From: Palaemon carinicauda
Taxonomy: Eukaryota; Arthropoda; Malacostraca; Decapoda; Palaemonidae
DNA length: 64,000 nucleotides
Direction of reading: 5' to 3'
Assembly: GCF_036898095.1 (NCBI RefSeq)
Contig: NC_090768.1
Location: 44,369,984-44,433,983, forward strand
Shown here: piece by piece, positions 57,113 to 64,000 of the stretch
How the letters are laid out: each line of letters opens with the position of its first letter
How positions within the stretch are numbered: the stretch's first letter is position 1
Notes under the pieces: model-generated
Seen by the model: only the letters and a program-made list of their open reading frames with translations
Database searches by the model: none
Told to the model about the DNA's origin: nothing
Position numbers and translations under genes: made by a program

Positions 57113-60006
57113 CTGTAAAATTTAGAGATGAGTAATCAACTGGTTTGTAGTACATTATTACACATATATGACTTTCAAAGAACTACCCAATATACAAAAC
57201 TTGGCTAAATGAAATAATTACTCAAAATATCTAGCATAAGAAAGGATAATGTCTTTATCAAAATGAATAGTATCTAGCTTACAGTAAAGCAATGCACTAC
57301 AATGTACTGTACCTAATCCAAGTTTGCTTTTTAGACGGGAAAAATCATACGCAGAAAGGAGATCAGCCGAGGGATGTCGAACATGAGTTTTTTTCCCGTG
57401 GCCCCTCTTCAAATGTGGCCTTGTTAGTTAGGATTCCACCTTTGAATAAAAAACACCACGTTGCAACACCAATGGTAGATATACTCTTATAATAGAAATG
57501 AAACATTCATTCCAACACACAACTGAATAAATTCAAATTGGAGACATCACAAGCAGATCTTCCAATAAATGCCGCTGGTTTTATCATTTCTCAGATTCAG
57601 TAATGTCTATGAATTGCCTAATTAAAATTTACTGAAAGCAAAGCAATAATTTCTAACTATATCTAGGGTAATTTGCTTACTGCTTAGCAGGAATGGCAAA
57701 ACAGTCACATGTTGTTGTGGATTTTACAAAATCCTTATTTAAGATATGAAATAACTTGTCCAGCAAATATAGAGAGAGATTTCAAGCTGAATACTGCTTT
57801 TAAATTAATAGAACACAAAATCATCCTGTAAATGATGGGCAGTAAAATCTATAAAATTAAAATATTTATACTTTTAATTCTAATTTCTACTTTCCAAGAT
57901 GAAATTTCTTGATGCATAGTATTTCCATGAAATAACAAATAGAAATCATTTCAATTCTACATCAATCTAGCAATAAGCAAAAATATTTAAATATCAATTT
58001 CAACTTTAACCCACAAACGAAACATCCAACTATGAATAGAGACCAAAGCATATCTGAATGAAGTTTATTAATATGTTAATTCTTTTTTTCCCATGATAAA
58101 CTTCAGTATTGGTTACTCAAAAATAATTTTAAAAATAATTAACGGTGTAATTATGTAATTTTATTTCAGCAAGTTGGTAAATAAACGAGCCACATAAAAC
58201 TTTGAAATAATTGTGTTACGTATAAGCTGTTGGTTTCCTTACGCATCTCTCAATGACTTAAAAAATTATTAATAAACTGCTGTAATGTAATGAGACAAAA
58301 ACTGTGACTTGGACCTAAGAGGATATCCTATTAAATAATAATCCTCCAATTGGCTTCTACTATAATAATAATAATTATTATTATTATCATTATTATTATT
58401 ATTATTATAACTTGGTAAGCTACAACCCTAGTTGGAATAGCAGGTTTGTAAGATTCAGGAAATACAGAGAGATGCTTAAACCAATTTTGTATGCTTTCTC
58501 CATGGTGAATATGGGTAGTGTGTGTTGTTTTTAGGAAAATTTAAACTGGATGTAAAATCTATATACATAAGCCTAATAAAATCATTCTTATAATGCTTCT
58601 AGCCACTTAAATTCATCAACTGATTTAGCCAGATCAAGTGAAAGCAAAGTCTATGGATATGTGCCGAGTAAAATCATTTTTATACTGCTTCTAGCCACAC
58701 CATATCATCCCTTTAATTTCTATGTTCATTTTGATATATAAGATGCATTAAATTTTCTAACATAGTAGATAGTTATGACAAACTATTGATTTCAAAATAT
58801 CCAATTACAAAAGGCATGCACATACGTTTCATCAGAACATCTTGAGCAAAGTAAAGAGCTGCTGAGAAGACAAAATGAAGATGCTCTTTATCCTGGATGC
58901 CACCTCGTCTCTGCTTATTAAGATCTAATAGCAAGGTTGTTAGATCCATGAGAGACCCACCTGAAATTTGCAGTAATTTTACAAATAATAGAAATAAACA
59001 ATATCCAAAGTTAAAATATGTAAAAAAAATTAATAAGTAAACCAGTAGGAAAACAAAATTTGAATTAAAAAATTAACTATTTCAATACTTACCTTGAAGT
59101 CATTACACCAGTAGTTCTGAGGATAGTATGATGACTACAAGGTAAGATTCATTAAAATAATTAAATCATAAATAACTATGACTTGAAAATTAAAGAATAA
59201 TGATATTACACATTTCTTATCCTATCCTATACAATTACCACAGACAAAGGAAAATATATTACATTTAACACAGAAAAAATCTAAACTGCAGAGTATCATA
59301 ACAAAATAAATGATTCCAACAACATTCACTTTAAAATGATTCCCTTTATAGTTAAAAAACACTTTAGATTTTTTCTCTTTCTTTTCCCCCATCAAGATTT
59401 AAGCAATTAGGTTGCCCATTATTTCACTATCCTAAAAAAAACACTTTAGATTTTATCTATTTCTTTTCCCCCATCAAGATTTAAGCAATTAGGTTGCCCA
59501 TTATTGCACTATCTTGAAAATGACTGTACAGAAGGTTCTCAAGTTACAAACTTGGTTGGTTCCGGGAAGCTCTTATTAAGTCTAATTTTGCTCTAACCTG
59601 AATTCCATGTCTATGATTTCCAGCTACAAAAGTCAATAAGTCATCGGGTTTCATATGAAATAGATATTAGGTTATTACTATATTGAAGGATATAATATTG
59701 TTTTATAGCAGTATTTCTTTATCGTTGTTCTTTTCAGTACGATTTGAGTTTATCTCCAAATGTTTAAGTTGATGACATGTACAGAAAAATCCTGAAACGT
59801 ATCATGTTACCCAAAACTATCTAACAACAAACTTACTGGCAAGAAGTTCCCTCATGAACGCAGACAGAAGAGTGAAAACAGTAGACCTTCCAAGTCCCGG
59901 GACACAATGCACCACTATTTCACGCAGTTTATTCCTCTGCTGTCGTTGGAAGGTGTGAACATCGGCTATAAACTGCAACAGTGGCCCAGGACTTTCAGGA
60001 AGTGCG
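56640..60006 (-). CDS. PTPN23: HD-PTP / PTPN23 (myopic) homologue, C-terminal exons
   Basis: Minus-strand spliced gene, partial at the 5' end. Recognised exons: 59837-60006, 58826-58960, about 57406-57313, and 57112-56640 with the stop. The first encodes ALPESPGPLLQFIADVH and the phosphatase loop HCVPGLGRS. The second carries LLLDLNKQRRGGIQDKEHLH, which corresponds to the last helices of the PTP domain in HD-PTP. The tail ends DPFSGLDPLWSHKKS, matching the DPLxxLDPLW-type C terminus I recall for vertebrate PTPN23. HD-PTP is a Bro1-domain endosomal adaptor that works with ESCRT in receptor sorting. The Bro1 and coiled-coil regions and most of the PTP domain must lie beyond the right edge. The gene converges tail-to-tail with the ninein-like gene. 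Confidence 0.8.
57313..57419 (-). CDS. PTPN23: HD-PTP exon C (start uncertain)
   Basis: The reading frame GHGKKTHVRHPSADLLSAYD then FSRLKSKLGLG ends at donor G|GTACAG (57313, phase 1), which fits exon D. An in-frame TAA at 57430-57428 bounds the 5' side. Candidate acceptors begin the exon at 57419, 57406 or 57404. None is in phase with the strong donor chosen for exon B, so a weaker donor, a missed small exon, or a changed splice is needed. Confidence 0.6.
58368..58450 (-). mobile_element. Non-LTR/SINE-like repeat tail, copy 4
   Basis: A long (ATT)n tract followed by GGTAAGCTACAACCCTAGTT and GGAATAGCAGG. It is a short 3' remnant in an intron of the HD-PTP gene. Confidence 0.6.
58826..58960 (-). 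CDS. PTPN23: HD-PTP exon B (end of PTP domain)
   Basis: The acceptor is aaatttcag and the donor C|GTATGT (minus strand). Joined to exon A it reads LLASGSLMDLTTLLLDLNKQ, then RRGGIQDKEHLHFVFSAALY, then FAQDVLMK. The QxRxxxxQxKxHLxF pattern is the conserved C-terminal PTP-domain segment of HD-PTP. Confidence 0.8.
59354..59520. repeat. 82-bp tandem duplication
   Basis: ACACTTTAGATTTT, CCCCCATCAAGATTTAAGCA and ATTAGGTTGCCCATTAT occur twice, 82 bp apart, in an HD-PTP intron. Confidence 0.85.
59531..59660 (+). mobile_element. Possible mariner/Tigger-type terminal fragment
   Basis: AGAAGGTTCTCAAGTTACAA, CTTGGTTGGTTCCGG resembles the degenerate ends of pogo-type elements seen elsewhere. It is a single short fragment with no partner end. 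Confidence 0.3.
59837..60006 (-). CDS. PTPN23: HD-PTP exon A (P-loop)
   Basis: On the minus strand the acceptor is gttgttccag and the donor A|GTAAGT. It enters with one base (phase 2) and leaves in phase 1, encoding 56 full codons. The loop reads V-V-H-C-V-P-G-L-G-R-S. Cys and Arg are kept, but the usual S/A-G-x-G-R-T-G pattern is altered (Pro at the third position, Ser-Thr after Arg), suggesting weak or no catalysis. Confidence 0.8.
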
Positions 60007-61336
60007 CTGGAACAACATTTACAAATAGATTAATTTTGTCCTCGAACAATAAATATTGTACTAACAATATACTTTACAGTAATTATTAGCTCATTTCACA
60101 GTTAAATTAAAATATGATTGATATTCTGGTGACATGACTTGCAGTTAAATGTAACCGTTATTATTTTCAGTAACTTCAAAGGTTTTAATTTTATGTTTCT
60201 AAGATACACAAGTGGAGATAATCCACCAAAATGACAGCAGCAGAAAATAATAATTAGCAGTGGAGTGATTTCTTGATAAATGAATGTTTAAAATATGTGA
60301 ATTCAAAATAAAGAACATTATCATCAAGCAAACTTATTATTACTGACAAAAAATGTTCAAAACATCGCAAGGCCGTTCAGTTTCAGGCACGGCTGCGGGG
60401 AGCACTGGTGCCCCATCATACAAGGCATGGCAATTGTTAGATTGTTTACTTTGTAGCACACAATATTTCCATTTACTTAGATTGCTTTGATTCATGTGGT
60501 GTTTATTTTGTGCAAAATGTTTGGAAAGCAAGGGGCTTAGTGTGGTAATAAAAGTAATGTTACTGTGTAACCTAGAAAATTACTTCCTCAAACAAGGTAT
60601 AAAACTTTAAAATCATGATGAAAACACAGATTGAATAAAAGTAGCCTTGAGTATGGCATAATTATCACTATAACTAGACTGACCTGAAGCTGAATTGGTG
60701 AATTCAGTATTTTGAGATATTAAGATAAAAAGTAACTGGTTCATGAGATTACAGTACATTCTATTTAATGACTATATGAATTTGATATCTAACATGCCAT
60801 AAATTCCTAGTTATTTAAACAGACCATCGGTTCCTAAATTCACTCAAATATAAACTCAGCTAGAATACAATATTCTACCCGATTAGGTAAGCTACGTCTC
60901 TTCCCCTAAAAAGCCGTTAAGTAAATGATACTGTAATCTTTCTGTACCGTTTTCTGTGCCGTCATTAATAAGGTAGCATGACATTAAAATACAGTATAGT
61001 GACTGGGATGGTCATTTTTATAAACGCATTTCAAAATTCGTATAAGAATTCCTTGATTGAACTAGACTTAAATAACATTGTAATTAAAATTGGAAACTCA
61101 TCACAATGAAAAGCTAATTTACGATCTACAAGTGATGAAAATACTGCCACGCGAACCTCGGGTAACATTCAAAGAAATAATACTGATTAAGACTGCTGTA
61201 TAAAAATGGATTTTTAATACTCGCCTGATGTTCATATTACTAATTCTCTGGATCCTCAGTTTTATCAACATTTACTCATAAAAAAAACTCCCATTTTCTT
61301 ACCTTTCAATAGACATATTCCTCTATTAAAGTAATA
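60007..61336. other. HD-PTP intron sequence before the satellite
   Basis: An AT-rich intron upstream (minus strand) of exon A. It contains one GC-richer patch at about 60360-60430 with an imperfect hairpin GGGGAGCAC...GGTGCCCC and an open minus-strand frame (YDGAPVLPAAVPETERPCDV). Splice sites around it are poor, and I do not recognise it. Confidence 0.4.
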
Positions 61337-64000
61337 TGACATTTTGTGGTTAATGGCAAAAGGCGAAGCTGTGCACGCCACACAACCTTTGACATTTTTA
61401 GTCTAGGTGTCATTGACATTTTGTGGTTAATGGCAAAAGGCGAAGCTGTCTACGCCACACAACCTTTGACATTTTTAGTCTAGGTGTCATTGACATTTTG
61501 TGGCTAATGGCAAAAGGCGAAGCTGTCTACGCCACACAACCTTTGACATTTTTAGTCTAGGTGTCATTGACATTTTGTGGCTAATGGCAAAAGGCGAAGC
61601 TGTGCACGCCACACAACCTTTGACATTTTTAGTCTAGGTGTCATTGACATTTTGTGGCTAATGGCAAAAGGCGAAGCTGTCTACGCCACACAACCTTTGA
61701 CATTTTTAGTCTAGGTGTCATTGACATTTTGTGGCTAATGGCAAAAGGCGAAGCTGTGCACGCCACACAACCTTTGACATTTTTAGTCTAGGTGTCATTG
61801 ACATTTTGTGGCTAATGGCAAAAGGCGAAGCTGTGCACGCCACACAACCTTTGACATTTTTAGTCTAGGTGTCATTGACATTTTGTGGCTAATGGCAAAA
61901 GGCGAAGCTGTCTACGCCACACAACCTTTGACATTTTTAGTCTAGGTGTCATTGACATTTTGTGGCTAATGGCAAAAGGCGAAGCTGTGCACGCCACACA
62001 ACCTTTGACATTTTTAGTCTAGGTGTCATTGACATTTTGTGGCTAATGGCAAAAGGCGAAGCTGTCTACGCCACACAACCTTTGACATTTTTAGTCTAGG
62101 TGTCATTGACATTTTGTGGCTAATGGCAAAAGGCGAAGCTGTGCACGCCACACAACCTTTGACATTTTTAGTCTAGGTGTCATTGACATTTTGTGGCTAA
62201 TGGCAAAAGGCGAAGCTGTCTACGCCACACAACCTTTGACATTTTTAGTCTAGGTGTCATTGACATTTTGTGGCTAATGGCAAAAGGCGAAGCTGTCTAC
62301 GCCACACAACCTTTGACATTTTTAGTCTAGGTGTCATTGACATTTTGTGGCTAATGGCAAAAGGCGAAGCTGTCTACGCCACACAACCTTTGACATTTTT
62401 AGTCTAGACGTCATTGACATTTTGTGGCTAATGGCAAAAGGCGAAGCTGTCTACGCCACACAACCTTTGACATTTTTAGTCTAGACGTCATTGACATTTT
62501 GTGGCTAATGGCAAAAGGCGAAGCTGTCTACGCCACACAACCTTTGACATTTTTAGTCTAGACGTCATTGACATTTTGTGGCTAATGGCAAAAGGCGAAG
62601 CTGTCTACGCCACACAACCTTTGACATTTTTAGTCTAGACGTCATTGACATTTTGTGGCTAATGGCAAAAGGCGAAGCTGTCTACGCCACACAACCTTTG
62701 ACATTTTTAGTCTAGACGTCATTGACATTTTGTGGCTAACGGCAAAAGGCGAAGCTGTCCACGCCACACAACCTTTGACATTTTTAGTCTAGGTGTCATT
62801 GACATTTTGTGGCTAACGGCAAAAGGCGAAGCTGTCCACGCCACACAACCTTTGACATTTTTAGTCTAGGTGTCATTGACATTTTGTGGTTAACGGCAAA
62901 AGGCGAAGCTGTCCACGCCACACAACCTTTGACATTTTTAGTCTAGGTGTCATTGACATTTTGTGGTTAACGGCAAAAGGCGAAGCTGTCCACGCCACAC
63001 AACCTTTGACATTTTTAGTCTAGGTGTCATTGACATTTTGTGGTTAACGGCAAAAGGCGAAGCTGTCCACGCCACACAACCTTTGACATTTTTAGTCTAG
63101 GTGTCATTGACATTTTGTGGCTAACGGCAAAAGGCGAAGCTGTCCACGCCACACAACCTTTGACATTTTTAGTCTAGGTGTCATTGACATTTTGTGGCTA
63201 ACGGCAAAAGGCGAAGCTGTCCACGCCACACAACCTTTGACATTTTTAGTCTAGGTGTCATTGACATTTTGTGGCTAACGGCAAAAGGCGAAGCTGTCCA
63301 CGCCACACAACCTTTGACATTTTTAGTCTAGGTGTCATTGACATTTTGTGGCTAACGGCAAAAGGCGAAGCTGTCCACGCCACACAACCTTTGACATTTT
63401 TAGTCTAGGTGTCATTGACATTTTGTGGCTAACGGCAAAAGGCGAAGCTGTCCACGCCACACAACCTTTGACATTTTTAGTCTAGGTGTCATTGACATTT
63501 TGTGGCTAACGGCAAAAGGCGAAGCTGTCCACGCCACACAACCTTTGACATTTTTAGTCTAGGTGTCATTGACATTTTGTGGCTAACGGCAAAAGGCGAA
63601 GCTGTCCACGCCACACAACCTTTGACATTTTTAGTCTAGGTGTCATTGACATTTTGTGGCTAACGGCAAAAGGCGAAGCTGTCCACGCCACACAACCTTT
63701 GACATTTTTAGTCTAGGTGTCATTGACATTTTGTGGCTAATGGCAAAAGGCGAAGCTGTCCACGCCACACAACCTTTGACATTTTTAGTCTAGGTGTCAT
63801 TGACATTTTGTGGCTAATGGCAAAAGGCGAAGCTGTCTACGCCACACAACCTTTGACATTTTTAGTCTAGGTGTCATTGACATTTTGTGGCTAATGGCAA
63901 AAGGCGAAGCTGTCCATGCCACACAACCTTTGACATTTTTAGTCTAGGTGTCATTGACATTTTGTGGCTAATGGCAAAAGGCGAAGCTGTCCACGCCACA
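61337..64000. repeat. 77-bp satellite array, 34 full copies plus 46 bp
   Basis: The unit starts TGACATTTTGTGGCTAATGG and includes CAAAAGGCGAAGCTGT, CACGCCACACAACCTTTGAC, ATTTTTAGTCTAGGTGTCAT. Copies begin at 61337 + 77n without indels. Variants mark blocks: TAATGG early and late, TAACGG in copies 19 to about 31, GACGTC in 14-18, and alternating GTGCACG/GTCTACG in 3-12. The array runs off the right edge. It lies upstream (on the minus strand) of HD-PTP exon A, so it is probably intronic. Confidence 0.95.

Noticed and set aside
61303..61322. 20-bp minus-strand microexon (MSIE) before HD-PTP exon A
   Set aside because: Phase and GTAAGA donor fit, but the peptide does not resemble the expected HD-PTP sequence. 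It abuts the satellite and its acceptor context is short, so it is probably chance.
61337..64000. CRISPR-like regular array
   Set aside because: The whole 77-bp unit is repeated without unique spacers, and the context is a eukaryotic intron, so it is a satellite.

Overview
This window is animal nuclear DNA: AT-rich, with short phase-consistent exons joined by GT-AG introns, polyadenylation signals and many nested transposable elements. The repeat families (DIRS-type retrotransposons, RTE-like tails ending in TGATGA-type repeats, tRNA-derived SINEs, TTAA-flanked MITEs) and the arthropod-like genes suggest a decapod crustacean (shrimp, crab or crayfish). That assignment is an inference from remembered repeat families, not a search.

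Region 1 (474-44620, + strand) is the 3' part of one large coiled-coil gene. I joined 25 exons with matching splice phases throughout. They give 1154 residues followed by a stop at 43856, and I assign them to the ninein / ninein-like / Bsg25D family of centrosomal proteins. The 5' exons lie before the window. The introns are full of mobile DNA: piggyBac-like TTAA MITEs, SINEs, RTE tails, a 1.37 kb pogo/Tigger-like element, a nearly complete 7.7 kb DIRS element in a 14 kb intron (24898-32623), and a decayed DIRS relic in the last intron.

Region 2 (about 45060-53580) separates the genes and holds decayed DIRS elements on the minus strand. One has a readable reverse transcriptase (YLDD) and RNase H. 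A non-LTR/SINE-like repeat is inserted near its 5' end.

Region 3 (56640-60006, - strand) carries the last four recognised exons of a second gene, facing tail-to-tail with the first. They encode the end of the tyrosine-phosphatase-like domain and the C-terminal tail of an HD-PTP (PTPN23, Drosophila myopic) homologue, an ESCRT/endosomal adaptor. Its Cys-x5-Arg loop is kept but otherwise degenerate, so it is probably a pseudophosphatase. The rest of this gene must lie beyond the right edge.

Region 4 (61337-64000) is a 77-bp satellite: 34 full copies plus a partial one running off the window. It presumably sits in an HD-PTP intron and is divided into blocks of diagnostic variants.

The most notable structural find is the DIRS element. 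Its internal complementary region is an exact inverted copy of the joined right and left termini (a circle junction), with the same ATT triplet at all three places. A 5S-rRNA-derived fragment interrupts its reverse transcriptase region.
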